Source: Theocolax elegans (Eukaryota > Arthropoda > Insecta > Hymenoptera > Cerocephalidae). From it: a stretch of 64,000 bases of DNA. Location of the stretch: positions 61,734,958-61,798,957 of the forward strand of contig CM047426.1 in the NCBI GenBank assembly GCA_026168455.1, read 5' to 3'. Positions 21,040 to 32,944 of this stretch are shown here, one piece after another. Each line of letters begins with the position of its first letter. The stretch's first letter is position 1. Below the pieces are notes generated by a model that saw only the letters and a list, made by a program, of their open reading frames with translations, was not told where the DNA came from and did no database searches. Position numbers and translations under genes: made by a program.

Positions 21040-21560
21040 ATGAGTGGGCACTCCAAAGTGAATGTTATTAAATGTTCTAGATGCACAAAGAGTATTTCCA
21101 CTTATATTAGAGTGTGTGCTTTGTGTGATAGTATTTTTCATCCGGGCTGTGTAAAACAATATTTAGAAAATAAGCCCAGCGATATATGCTGTAATTTGAA
21201 TTTAAGTGGCCCAATACTTAAATCGCAGTACTTGAGTAATATTAATATTGTATCATCATCTATATTATCGGTATCTGCTCGCCATTCTACATTCGATGCG
21301 GCGCGAAATCTTGACTGCACTCTTAACTCTTCTTGTAACAGTCAATTAGATAATTCGCCTGAGACTAATTTAAATATATGCGCAGTCTTATTTCTAACAC
21401 TCTTGGTCTAAGTAAGTCGCGGTATTTATTTGATAAACTGAAAAGGGCGTTCACCATCACCAGCTTGTTCTGCCTATTGTCCAGACCTCGCCTCTCTCCT
21501 CTCGCTCTCTTCTTCTCACATAATCTCAACCTCCATTACTCATCACTGTCTCAAATAATG
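21040..21560 (+). pseudogene. LINE E ORF1 fragment with PHD-like zinc finger
   Basis: MSGHSKVNVIKCSRCTKSIS...CALCDSIFHPGCV shows the C-x2-C ... C-x2-C ... F-H-x2-C order of a PHD-like finger; CC follows in 'SDICCN'. The ORF runs to 21411. A different frame then shows a Ser/Pro-Leu stretch (LSPLALFFSHNLN) like the LINE C relative's text at the ORF1/ORF2 border. So most of ORF1 is deleted and the copy breaks off where the mariner-type element begins. Confidence 0.6.
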
Positions 21561-22650
21561 ACCACCAACGTCTTAGCAGTATCCTTAGCGTTGGTTAAAG
21601 TTGTAAACACTTCTTTGTATCATTTCTGGAGTCAGATTGACTATTTCATCTTGGATACATCGTTGGAGCTCCTGAAGATTGATAGGTTGTCTTTGATAAA
21701 CTCTATATTTCCAAAACTATTCCCAAAAGAAATTATTAATCTAACGGAGTAATATCTGGTGATCTGACTAGCCACTCAATTTCACCTCGCCGACAATTTC
21801 ATTTGTGTGGATATTTCCATCTAAATAATTACGAACGCTTCTTTTACAGTGAGGTGCAGCATCGTCTTGCTGATACCAAGTCTGATCAAAAGAATTACCT
21901 ACAACACCTTGCATGGCAGGAACAATCACGGTCCCCAACAAATCTTCGTACATATTGCCGGTCAGAGTGCCTTCGATGAAGAAAGGCCCAATTATTTGGT
22001 TATTATAATGTCTGCCCAGACATTAATTTTTTGAGGCCATTGGTTTGACCCAGTATCCATCATCCAGTGAGGATTTGTATCAGACAAATAAGACATATTA
22101 TGCCTAATTACACTACCATTTAAAAAAAATGTAGCTTCATCAGGAAAAACAATAAGATTAAAAAGTTGATTATCAGCATTTATTATGTCCATCATTATCT
22201 CTAAAAACTATAGGCGCATATCAGGATCATCTTTATTTACGAGTGAAATTTCAAGTGTTTTGTTAATATTCTTTATGTTGTACCATAAAATAGGCCTCGT
22301 TCCTGTTGGATTTTCCTGATACTGTTATGCGGATTCTCTTGAACTGGTAATACAACGTTAATTTGGTGTTCTGCATTTGTTGTAGTAACTAGTCGACCCG
22401 ATTTGGGGAGATCACGTACAGTACCGTGATTATTAAAACGGTGTACCATTAATTTTACTGTATCTTTAGAGAGTCTAGTGTGTGCGATTCTAAACTGTTG
22501 GTTAAAGAGATCACGCACTCTCTCATAAAATCGCTCATTATAGCCATAACCAATCATCATAAGAATAGTTATCCGTTCCAGTTCAGTTGGAACCATGATG
22601 GGATAATTTAAAAGTCTAAGGAAAATATTGATAATTTCAGAATTCAAAAT
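21540..22650 (-). pseudogene. Mariner/IS630-type transposase, degenerate
   Basis: Read leftward from the ATG at 22647. The N-terminal helix-turn-helix region is at 22273-22647 (LSKDTVKLMVHRFNNHGTV, DLPKSGR). The catalytic domain follows at 21992-22195: LIVFPDEATFFLNG holds a catalytic Asp and PHWM...QKINVWADI is conserved. 21768-21953 has WYQQDDAAPHCKRSVRNYL with the second Asp block, and 21740-21780 has RSPDITPLD in front of two stops. Remains of the C-terminus continue to about 21550. Several frameshifts and stops make it dead. Cut-and-paste elements of this group duplicate TA; I could not find the terminal inverted repeats. Confidence 0.85.
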
Positions 22651-24189
22651 CTGTTAAATGTATGCCGTTACGGCGGTTGCGTGCAAGTTTCGCGCTGAAA
22701 GCTAGTTGGATTGGAATAGCGCAGGAAAAAATAAGAAGCACAACACAAAAGTTATTTAGCACTGAATTTAGTCACTAATTACAAAATATTTACAATTTAA
22801 TTATTGAGTGTAGGGCACAAGTAGGCGCCAGAGCTGTGGCGAACGTGCCAAGTTGCGCTGTAGCTTAAGATGCGCGATATGTCTCGGTAGAGAGTCGTAC
22901 GCGAAGTGGGAGAGAAGCTAGAAGTCGGTTTGCGACTAGAGTCTGCTTGCGCGGCCGCCGCTCTCTCTCTCAGGTGTCGGTAAAGCGGGAGACTGTACTT
23001 GAGGCAATTCGGCTCGAGGTGCCACAAATGTAAAGGAAATAAAATAATAAAATATAGTTCTGTTCAATAAAAGAGTTTTTTTATTAATTTATTCTTAAAA
23101 ACTATTTAATTATTGAAAATATGTTTTATTTTTTTAACAACCATAAAATTAATTGAATTGAATTTTATAGTCATTATTAAAAGAACTTTATCTTTTTATA
23201 GCCAGGCTAACAAAAAACATACTATTTGCAGATGATGAAATAGTTACTCTCTACACACGAACTATCAACTGTTACTATTTTACGACCTGTCATTGTTAGA
23301 AAGAAGAAAAATACGTAAAAATAGCAAGAAACTTTTATTTAAAAAAATACCATTTTTCGAGATTGGCTGGTTTAACTTTCAAATGACCTTTATGTGACCT
23401 TGTTAGACCTCATAGTCAGATCATCGTACACATATCTAAATACAGAATTTCCTATACTTTTGAATTTGTAATAAAGTATACGAAGGATTCATTCAAAAAA
23501 ATTGACCTAACTTAAAAATCCTTAAATTTTCAGCTTAGGGTCAAATTCAAGGTTCCCGTTGGACAGCCCGCGGAAAATCATGACTCCTTACATTTTTTAA
23601 TTCTTTATCAGGATGACTTTTCAAACATCCGGGAAAGTGGGCCACAATGGTTCTTGACCTTTGAATGACCTCGGATTGACCTTTGATGCACGTTATGATA
23701 CATACTGTTGTAAACAGGATTTCACGAAATTTCAGAATTCATGATAAAAAGTACTACTACTTTTGTAAACGTCATTTCTCCGTAAAGTTCGAGTTTCAGG
23801 GACTGGGGAAGAGGAGTTACTGAGATATCCGATATTCTGTTGACCTGATGACCTTCAGAATCATCTCAAAACAAAATTTGATCTCTACAAAATTTACGTA
23901 AAATTCTTCCTTCTTCTCAAACCCAGGGTCAAAAATAAGTATTCCCATTAAAAAAAAGTAATCCTTCGAATAACCTTGAAAATCGGGTTCAAGGTCGAAG
24001 TTGTTGCTATTGTTGGGTGTCCCCCTCTGACTTATTCAACTTTTATAAAAATCAGTTTTTATATTGTTCGTTTTTACAGTGGTTAGCTACGTGGATGGAT
24101 TAAAATGAAACACCCTGTATAACGGATATATTGATTAATTATAAGTTGTTTTGTTATTTTTTATCTTTTTATCACTTTTAACATAAAAT
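22651..24189. other. Non-coding: GC block and TGACCT-rich repeat remnant
   Basis: 22800-23030 is a GC-rich block with imperfect inverted ends (TGTAGGGCAC at 22807, GTGCCACA at 23020) but no matching flanks, so a solo LTR is only possible. From 23380 to 24000 the word TGACCT(T) recurs at least seven times, and the stretch ends near 24115 with gaaacaccctgtata, a motif I associate with insect interspersed repeats. No ORF longer than 76 codons and none with features. Confidence 0.5.
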
Positions 24190-24960
24190 AATTGCGATGT
24201 ATTAACCTCCCCAATAGACAGAGTTGCACAGACAAATTTCGTTAAAACTTGCTACACAATTTTTGAAAACAACTTGTGTTAAACTTGCTAACAAGACATT
24301 ACATAATAGTGACGTGTACCTAAATTTTATGTAAAATTGTTAAAAAAAGTTGCAACAAATAATTGTTATAAATTTGCTAACGAATAAGGACGCAGATTTA
24401 GATTAATTTGTTATTTAACTCTGCTGCACGAGTTGATATAATTTTGGTATATATTTGCTAAGAAATATATCATAATCTGAGAAATTCTTTTTCAGCAAAT
24501 TGGTAGCAAAATTAAATCAGTAAATGCTTACATAGTGCAGTATATTGCAACAAGATTTGATGATAATTTGTTACTATTTTGCAATCATGAAAATAATAAT
24601 TTCAATGTATTTTTTATTCAAGAAAATCTGTGTTTTTGTGAAGTATTTCAAGTTTTGTTACTTTTTTTGCAATTTTAAGAGTCTAACACTTTTACTAGTT
24701 GTGGCGATGCGACGTGCGATCTAGTTGCACAAAAATAATATAAGTATTCTATTATATTTACTTAAAATATTATTTCAACAAAATAAAAGCACATTTATAG
24801 CAATACTTGCTATTTAAAAAGTAATAATTTTATGCAACAATTGACTTTAATCTTATATAAATTTGCTGTCACTATTTTCATGTAAATGATTTGAAGCAAA
24901 TTTATAATAAATAAGGACTTACATTGACGCAAATTTTGGATAAACAGGTACAAATTTTTT
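24190..24960. other. AT-rich region with recurrent 'tttgcta' words; no gene
   Basis: Words like acttgctaac, atttgctaac and atttgctaag recur every 40-80 bp, suggesting an old degenerate repeat. No coding potential or inverted ends are seen. Confidence 0.4.
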
Positions 24961-25639
24961 TTGCAGAGTAGCTGTCAATTTGCAATCATATGTCTATTCG
25001 CGTTCTCGCGGCAAACTTTATTTAACACAAAATCGCGATTACCGCACACACACGCACAACTCCACAGCTTACACGGGAAACTGGAGAGACAGGATAAAAA
25101 GGACAGGAATTCTCACCTTCGGAAGCTCGAAAAAAAACAAACAATTAATAAAAATTAACCACTCTCGGTAAATAATAATCAAAATATAAGTTTAACGTCT
25201 CGTTCGACGGCCCGACTCGGAATCACCGAGTTCGTTGCGTTGAAACGATCAACGAGTACGCGCGCATGCGCCACGCGCAACGGTTGGCTCTCGTTCGCTT
25301 GACTCGGCCAATCCGACACACGTATAGTTAATGTGCAGTGAAGAACTCCGTCCCCGTGCACCGTCTCAACTGCTGGATACTATCAACCCGGAGCCTCGTC
25401 AACAGGAACAACGCCAACAATAGGTAAAATACACTAGTTCCATATCAATAAACCTGCATTAATGTGAGTTCGTCCGAGTTTGTTTATGCGTTTCAGGTGC
25501 GGCATGCGGGAACGACGGCATCAACACGGCACCGAATATTTCTCCGCTGATTCTTCCTCACCAGGTTCCGGAGAATCCGGAAAAATCTGTAGCAAGTTTG
25601 TAAAAATATTTTAATAATAAACATGAAAGCGGAATACAT
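24961..25639 (+). other. 5' region of a Gypsy-type element (possible LTR/leader)
   Basis: GC-richer DNA directly upstream of gag, with an aataaa and CT/CG-rich text around 25440-25550. It is probably the 5' LTR and leader of the element whose gag starts near 25620, but I see no matching copy after env, so LTR borders cannot be set. A short minus-strand ORF (25179-25361) has no features. Confidence 0.4.
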
Positions 25640-27340
25640 TTGTCAGATGAAGTAGTAGGGCTCGGTAAAAATATACCTATAATAATTGACTTATTAAAGG
25701 AATTCGTGGATAAAAAAGATATAATAGAATTTTGCGAAGATAAGTATCTAATTGAGGCTTTAGGCAATTTTATAGAAAAAAGAGTCAATCCGAAATTAAT
25801 AATCGATTATATTATCGGAAATTTAGAACCAAGAACAAACGTAGAAGTAAATGAGATCGGTTTTAGACCCGAACTAACAGACAATAATAAAGCCTACTAT
25901 TCGGCAGAAAATACAACAGTTAAAAACGCAAAAACTTTAAAACAACAAATAAAACCTGAAATTGTTAAACGGGATAATAATGTCAGATTTACTTCAAGTA
26001 CACGAATTTTACCAAATAACAGTAATAATATTAATTTAGTTTCGGAAAAATTGCCAAGATTAAATTCGAATTTAACAAACTCAACCTTAGGACAAGTGAG
26101 GCCCCTTTCTATTAAAGACGCACTTAAGGTAATTTTTTTTTTTATTATTACTTTAACGTCGCTCTATTTATGGTCCTAAAGCGGTGCTAATCAGCGACGG
26201 AGGTCATACGATGTCTTGGTGAAGAAAGCACTTGTTGAAAATACATTCGCCAGTTGTGCTTGTATCAATCGGCCGGGGCCGGGAATCGAACCTGGGACCT
26301 CCAGATTACGAGCTCGACGCCCTACCGACCGAGCCATCGCAGGCCTCACTTGAGATAATTCCAAAATATAATGAGGTAAATATTCCATTGAGTCAATTTA
26401 TTGATCGATGTAGGGAAGCGTGCAACATAATACATGAACAATATGAACCAGACTTCACGAAATTAATTAAAATGAGATTATATGGAGAAGCATTGAAAAG
26501 TGCAGCAAAAAAAGTTTTGAATCGATTGAAGATGTTGCAAATTTTTTTGATAGTATTTTTGGGTTTGCAAAATCTTATCATCAATTACACGGTGAATTAG
26601 CTAATGTAAAATAAAAAAGAGAAGAAAGTGTCGTAGTTTTTTCAAACAGGGTTAGATCCGTCGGCCAAGAAATAACTGAAGCAGCCTGAAGAGAAAGAAG
26701 GTTAACTAATAATTTCAATCGATCTTTAGAAAATGATTTAGTAAATATAGTAAAATTGGGTAATAAAAGCACGAATGAAACAAGTACGTGAATTAGATAA
26801 AGCCACTGCAGAAACCATATAAATTGAGAAAGATTTTGCATGCTATGAAGTAGAAGCGTTAAATAAAACAATTAAAATCATAACAGAAAAAAAATCTACA
26901 GAAAGAGTCCATTTTGTCGAAACAAAACAAGTCGATAAATACCAACTTAATACAAAAGACGGCCTACGAATGACTGGGCGGAGTCTCCAGAATCACGCAG
27001 ACCGCAGTAATGGCCAGCTGAAAAACGGACTAATGAATTTAAGCAGCGAGAAAATCAATATGTTTGTCGTCAAAATGCAACTTTCCCAAAACAAAATTAT
27101 ACAAATACGGAAAGGATATGCTGATTCTGCAAAAAAAGGGCCATATTCTAGAAGAATGTAGAAAACGGGAATTTAATAATCGACAACGGGAGAAGCGATC
27201 GGAAAACGAAAATGGTCTCCGACAACAGGGCGCGAGACGAGAGACCGTGTACACAAGGCGTCCGAACTACGAAAATCAGGAACCCACATCATCAAAAGAT
27301 ATGCTCGATAAAGTAAAAATTGCAATCACCAATTATTAAA
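25640..27340 (+). pseudogene. Gypsy-E gag (capsid and nucleocapsid), broken
   Basis: The 25640-26132 frame encodes a Gypsy-type gag N-terminal region ending ...GQVRPLSIKDALK. After the SINE, 26347-26600 continues with EIIPKYNEVNIPLSQFIDRC, the capsid start of insect Gypsy gag. Later pieces (26530-26700) hold the capsid C-terminal part. The nucleocapsid lies at 27117-27200, with one Cys-x2-Cys-x4-His-x4-Cys knuckle split by a frameshift in a run of A and a stop within the knuckle. Many in-frame stops between 26680 and 27000 show it is dead. Gag would form the particle and bind RNA. Confidence 0.8.
26133..26346 (-). mobile_element. tRNA-derived SINE, family 1 (copy 2) inside gag
   Basis: Same family as 5390-5605: A box TGGCTCGGTCGG, B box GGTTCGATTCC, tail word cctccgtcgctgattagc, and an A-rich end (T run on the plus strand at 26133). 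The target duplication is CACTTAAGGTAA at 26121-26132 and CACTTGAGATAA at 26347-26358, 10 of 12 bases, so it has aged. It interrupts the gag frame between the KDALK and EIIPK segments, so it is younger than the Gypsy copy. Confidence 0.9.
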
Positions 27341-27550
27341 CTTAAAAAACCGAGAAGCAACGAGGAAACCATTCTTATTTTAAATTCAGGAGCAAATCCC
27401 AATTTACTAATATTACGAAACATACGAAACGACGAAAATATTAATAAAAATGTAATATTAGAATTAAAAGGAATCACGGAAGAAAGCATTTACACCTTAG
27501 GTAAAGTTAACATCCATTTTCCAAAGTTTGAAAGTGAAAACTATTATTGA
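27341..27550 (+). pseudogene. Gypsy-E aspartic protease, active site changed
   Basis: The 27320-27550 frame reads ...EETILILNSGANPNLLILRN, where Gypsy proteases have 'D-S/T-G'. The catalytic Asp is Asn here, and the usual hydrophobic-hydrophobic-D-S-G context is otherwise kept. The frame ends in a stop near the protease C-terminus. From 27551 to 28290 only frameshifted, Lys/Gln/Asn-rich text follows, with no domain I can name. Confidence 0.7.
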
Positions 27551-28297
27551 TCGAAACAAAGGAAAGGTATGAAGAACCAACGATTAACGTTATAAAAAAA
27601 CGTAACAATATGTTGAACGAGAAAATGGGAACGCGTAAGGGAATTTCTGCTAACCCTATGAGTGTTGATGTAAGAGAGGGTGAGGAAGTCGTAAAACATA
27701 TCTCACAGGTAATAAAACCGCCAGAAAAGAATTCGTTTGGGTAAACGGAAAACAAATTATGCTAATGAAAATTTTCAACGAAGGAAGGTGTCGACCCGAG
27801 AGGTTGATCAAATTAATAAGAAAGTATATCTTGTAAAAGAGACGCGAATTCGAGAACATTTAAATCCATCGCGTCAGCAAAAGTCAATTCTAATGGAATC
27901 TCAGAATCAGGACCGACCGGGTTAGTCGAAATCAATTCAAAAATCAGAAAGACATTCAAATTTGATCTCAATGTAAAAATAACATAAATTAGAAATACAA
28001 GATCCCAAGCAAAATATGAATCAAAATCAAATTCCAATTCTATATCAAATTCTAAATCTAAATTCGAGTTCAAATGTAACTCAATATCGAAGTCAAAATC
28101 AAATTCCAAGCCTAAATCAAGTTTCACGTACAGAGGCAGTACGTAAATCTAACGTATGAAAATTAGTCGAGCAAGAAAGCGAAGAAACAAGTCAAGAAAT
28201 TAAAATTATTAAAAAATTCGAAACAAATATCAAATTAAACCTAGTAATAAGGGAGATTGATGAAGAATACTTAAATCATGAAATTAACAAAGAAAGA

Positions 28298-29130
28298 TTG
28301 CAAAAGCACTTTTTAAATAAAAAATATAATCTCTTAAATGAACTCGAGAAGGATGAGTCAACTAATATATCGGGCGCGCGCCCAAATTCAAGCAACACAT
28401 ATTTTAAAATTATCAATTGCAATAACGGACAATGTACCAATAATTTCAAAACAATAGCGATTATTCAAAACAAACGATTACCTCTGGTACATAAAGAAGA
28501 AATATCAAAACAGGTGCACGACTTTTTAGAAAACAGCATTATCGAACCATCTACCTCATCGTACTTAAGTCCTTGTTTTCTGATTCCTAAGAAAGAGGAC
28601 ATACAAGAACGCAATCAATACAAGATAGTGATCGATTATCGCAAATTAAATGCGAAAACCTTAGACGACTAATTTCCGTTATCGAATATAACTGAAATAA
28701 TAGACCATTTGGGCGAGTCAAAGAAATTCTCAACTTTTGATCTTAAGGCCTCATACCATCAAATAGAAACTGACGAACAAGACCGTCGCAAAGCCGCGTT
28801 TGTTACAAATGGAGATTTGTACCATTTTAACCGAGGAAGCTTTGGATTACGATCAATGCCGGCTACATTCTCAAGAGCACTTTCGATTGCACTCACTGCA
28901 CTTATCAATAAAGAAATATTAAAAGATTAGAGAATTTATTTATTAGATAGCAAAAAGCGGTTTCAAATTTACAACCGGAGAAATGTGAATTTTTAAAAAA
29001 AAACAGTTACATACTTAGGTCATGTTATAAGTGCAGAAGGAATTAAACCAGATACGCGAAAAATTGAAGCTGTACAAAAATTTCCACGCCCTCAAAATGC
29101 TAAAAATATTATATCACAATTTAGTCCTGA
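28298..29130 (+). pseudogene. Gypsy-E reverse transcriptase, catalytic box deleted
   Basis: 28298-28672 gives LPLVHKEEISKQVHDFLE, YLSPCFLIPKKED and YKIVIDYRKLNAKTL (RT fingers), stopped once. 28709-28930 gives KFSTFDLKASYHQIETDEQD (first catalytic Asp) and FGLRSMPATFSRAL. After a stop at 28928 the YxDD strand is missing, and text resumes with YLGHVISAEGIKPDTRKIEA. A deletion thus removed the catalytic pair. No RNase H or integrase follows; at 29223 unrelated GC-rich DNA starts. Confidence 0.88.
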
Positions 29131-29222
29131 TTAAATATACGAAGAAACGTCGATCTATGAAGAACAATTTAACGAAATTATTGATAAACGAGCAACTAAT
29201 ACGTGCAGAGAAAAATTATTTA

Positions 29223-30270
29223 TGCGTAAGTACTGTAAGAGGGTCGGTATTATACGTCAGGAGGGTTATATTCGTCCTGTGCACGTACTTAATGCACAGG
29301 AAATCTCCGCACCGCTGCGATCAGCTGTCTCACCATACAGCTGATAAATCGGTAAAACTACCTCTCGGGACGACCGGAGCTAGCCTCAAACTCCGAGTGA
29401 CGTTGTCGGCCCTGTGTACAATGTATGTACTTACCTAGTACACACTTATCTCGGTTAACTCGTATTATACCTCGTCGATCCTCGTGCTCGGCTTCTCAGA
29501 TATGTGTCGTGCGAAACAATGCACGACACCCGCGGGGCATGGCGGTATTCGCCTTCGGGGATAGGGAGTGATCACGGGATGATTGACTATTACTCGTAAT
29601 TAAAGTTAAAGAAATAGTTTATTATATAAAACTAAGAGAAAGATATTAATAACAAGATGAGCCAAGGCAAGGTTAAACCTTGGCTCAAGGTGAACAAGAC
29701 TAATAGAATCAATAAACTACAAAAATATAATGTCGCGTATGTGTGTGCGCGCCCGCCGCAATATATGCACCGAGACACGTTGTCTCGATTTAATCGGGGA
29801 ACACGGTTATGCTTGCCAGGTATGGATAATCTGGTTTCGCTACGAATTCCGTCGGATATAGCTGCGCCGGAGTATGAAGCACTTCGGTTTGCCGAATACG
29901 TGGTTGCGCGAACGAGAGAGAGAGTCGCGGCGAGAGTGGCTAACCTCTCGCTCTATTATAAGTCAGAGTACCGCGCGTACTCCGACACTGGTCTTCGCTC
30001 GCGTCGCTAATTCGCTACAAAGTCGCCTGGCTAGGACTTACTTGGTATCCGACGGGGACCTGGGGAACCGCGCCCTTCTCCATTACTCTGTCTCGTCCTT
30101 CCTCTCTTTCTCTCTCACACCCGTTCTCTGCTATGGCTCTCTCGCGCGGGGATCGGTACGTCAGGCGATCTCCGTACGCGATTTCTCTTGCCTCTCACAT
30201 AGGCAAGACGATACTGCCGGTGTGTCGTGCACACCGGCTCTCCGACGCGCTCGCGCATGCGCCTTACGCG
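29223..30270. mobile_element. GC-rich block with inverted ends, candidate solo LTR
   Basis: Begins TGCGTAAG (29223-29230) and ends CTTACGCG (30263-30270), inverted at 7 of 8 bases. It is sharply GC-rich between AT-rich flanks and similar in style and length to the three solo LTRs in this window. No convincing short target duplication flanks it, so the borders are uncertain. The ORFs inside (for example 29657-30010 and 29874-30311) overlap and have no domains. Confidence 0.4.
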
Positions 30271-30323
30271 TATTTGACTATAATAATAATAATAATAAGC
30301 TTGCTATTTAATAATAGGTAATA

Positions 30324-31106
30324 TTAAAATTTGAATTTTTTCAACTATTGAAAATTCGTGAATCTTTAGCTTGTTTACACTATAAGTTATATGTTAAATG
30401 AAATATTGATCTCCACAAGCTAAAGACTATTCTTCACAATTCAGTAAGGCGGATTGTATTCATACCAGCCACTTTAAAAACCTCACAGGATGAGTATTTG
30501 AAAAAAGACCTAGACAAGCTAAGTCACAATAAAAAATTTAATTGATTGTAGTATAAAATTAAAAAAACGGAAAAAAAGAAAAAAAGGAAAAGAAAAAATT
30601 TATTGTATTTTGTCCTGAGTGTGCCTGGTGGGCTCATCAGTAGAGTCCAGGCATCTCGTTTCTAGATACAGATAAATGATATAGTATAAAAATTTTGAGA
30701 AACAGCTCTATTCCGACGAGGAAGACATGGGGTATATATGCCCTACCGATAGCAAACATTAGTAAGTGCTACATATTAACAGGTAGCCCCCTAACGCACT
30801 TACATAGAACTAATGTTGGTGATGTCTTTCTCGTCGGAATAGAGCTTTTTTCAAAATTTTTATTTTATATCATTCATCTGTATCTAGAGACGAGATGCCT
30901 GGACACTACTGATGAGTCCACCGGGCACTCTGGGCAAAATACAATAAATTTTCTTTTCTTTCATTTATTCACGTTTTTTTAATTTTATAGTATAATCTCT
31001 CATCCTGTGAGGTGTTTAAAGTGGCTGGTATTAATGCAGTCCGCTTTATTGAGTTGTGAGGAATAGTCTTTGACTTGTGGAGATCAATAAATTCATTTAT
31101 CATATA
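30324..31106. mobile_element. Foldback element (~725-bp near-perfect palindrome)
   Basis: The left arm (30384-30772, with tgatctccacaagctaaag) is matched by an inverted right arm (about 30790-31106, with ctttgacttgtggagatca); each arm also contains the word cagctctattccgacgag or its complement. The loop is only tens of bases, and the left arm has a 28-bp extra. Identical 14-bp repeats AATAATAGGTAATA lie at 30310-30323 and 31107-31120. The palindrome is asymmetric at its left end, with about 60 bp outside the arm. No ORF has support. Confidence 0.85.
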
Positions 31107-31204
31107 AATAATAGGTAATAGTTTTTTTGATGTAGACTAAATAATAAAATGAATACTTATTAAGCAAAAAAGGGGGTATTTATAAAATTTAAAAATATTG
31201 TAAA

Positions 31205-31620
31205 ATGGAAGAAAAAATATATACATTAGCAGAGGTACAAATATATAATGTTATGAGCGTTCTGATTAGTTTGAGAGTTCAACTTACATGGGCATCGTAA
31301 AAACGAAGCGAAAGCACCTTCCAATTTTGGCGTACGAATGGAAAGAATGTTACATGATTATAAAGCATTGGGAGAAATAGCACAAGAAGAATGTAGGGAA
31401 ATAACCGATTCATGCCTACAATGCGAAATTCTAGCAATCAGGGTATTTTTAAAGGGACTTCGACCGTAAGTCAAAAGGTACATTTGAAAAACGGAAATCT
31501 ACACAAATCTGGACCATGCAGTTCGTCATGCACGCAGCATTCAATACAATTTAGATGATTTGCGAATGTTTAGAAAAAGATGTTCGATTATTCTACAATA
31601 ATTAATTTAAATACATAAAA
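31205..31620 (+). pseudogene. Gag-like fragment (LTR element)
   Basis: Minor-frame text such as MERMLHDYKALGEIAQEE and LAIRVFLKGLRP resembles the second half of a retrotransposon capsid domain, where a long helical stretch leads to 'F..GL'. A stop follows this motif and further stops come after. Not the same sequence as the Gypsy-E capsid, so probably another element. Low confidence. Confidence 0.35.
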
Positions 31621-32944
31621 TAAGTAAGTGGTAATTGGTTACTTATCCATACAGAATTAAATGGAGGATGGTGTAGATCGATGGGAAAATCGAAATCTTT
31701 CATGTTACAGGCCAATTCTGCCGCATCCAGTTCCTTTTTACGCAAGTTTATAGTAAATTTTTGAGATGACTAGTGAAATATTGTTAGCAAATCCGTTTAA
31801 GTACTTTAGAGACAAAGACTCAGATAATCTCAGGACTAAATGTTAATACTAAGTGTTAGTAAATAAAAAACATTGATTAACTGTAGACCGTAATATATAT
31901 AATTCATCCTTTAATTACTCGCTATTGTTTGTGGCCTGTCTCAATGTAACGTTTTAATTAAAAATTGAAGATATATATATATATATATATAACATATACT
32001 TAGATAGTATAAGAGTATTCTATAAGTTTAAGCAGTATACCGTATTAATACAAAAGAATGTCAGTTTTAGTAAGAAAGTGGGAGCGATTTTGCTATTTTT
32101 GTAATAATACATACCTGTGTCATTATTGTTATACGACAAAATTATCACACGTAGAAAAAATTCGTTTTTCATTAAGTGCTACACGAACGATATGCGAATT
32201 AATTTGTACTTTTATTGATCAAAAAGGTTTTGGTTGCGGACTCCCAATTTCTTTCAAAAGTTGTCTTATTGAATGTATGACATGAATATTACAACCTCGG
32301 GAACAACATAAATGGAATTTCTTGACTCCAGCGCGTATAAATAAAGAAAATAGTATTGTATTCGAAGAGAGCAAGAAATTATTATGTAAAAGGAGCACTG
32401 CAGGAATAGATCAACATACAAAAATCAATAAAGCAGTACCAACAAATTCGACGATTCAAGTTTCATCACAACTAGAGGTGAAAATAAAAATAGAGCCAAA
32501 TGAAAGTAATTATAAGTACATCGAAGATATTAAGCGCGTATTGGAATAAATCTCAAAGAAATATAACAAAATATATAAAATAACATAATACGATAAATTG
32601 GAACGCATAGGAAAATACGTTAAAAAAAAAGATATAAACATATTTATATATACGCACATAAATAAAGGGATAATATTTTGGACATACAACATAGTACAAA
32701 ATATTAATATGTTACAGACACAATGGAAAAGATCATGTGCGTATTTTTCATCATTTTTAATTGATTGTAAGAAATAGACTTTATTAAGCGAGAATAGTGT
32801 ATAATAATTACAATTGACACGCAGAAAGTTTTCGAAATCCAAGAAGTTTTTACAAAAATAATACAAGATTTTGCACAATGTGCCACGTATATAAAGTTAA
32901 AGGATGCGGTAGAGATAAGCAGAGTTTATTTATTACAAGAAAAA
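31621..32944 (+). other. Region with short unidentified ORFs
   Basis: Two 75-codon plus-strand ORFs are the only candidates. 32058-32285 is Cys-rich (CYFCNNTYLCHYCYT), and 32322-32549 is acidic/Lys-rich. They lie on the strand of the env remnant and could be its surface subunit or a different ORF, but I recognise no domain. The rest is AT-rich. Confidence 0.3.

Noticed and set aside
22807..23027. Solo LTR from TGTAGGGCAC to GTGCCACA
   Set aside because: The ends are imperfect inverses and the flanks (tgag, aatg) do not match.
29657..30311. Arg/Ser-rich ORFs in the GC block
   Set aside because: Frames on the same DNA overlap and lack motifs; they fit GC-rich non-coding DNA.
30640..30930. ctgatgag hammerhead candidate in the foldback arms
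   Set aside because: The CUGAUGA box is present, but the GAAA core is AAAA and no stem I/III can be built. It is better explained as part of the palindrome arms.
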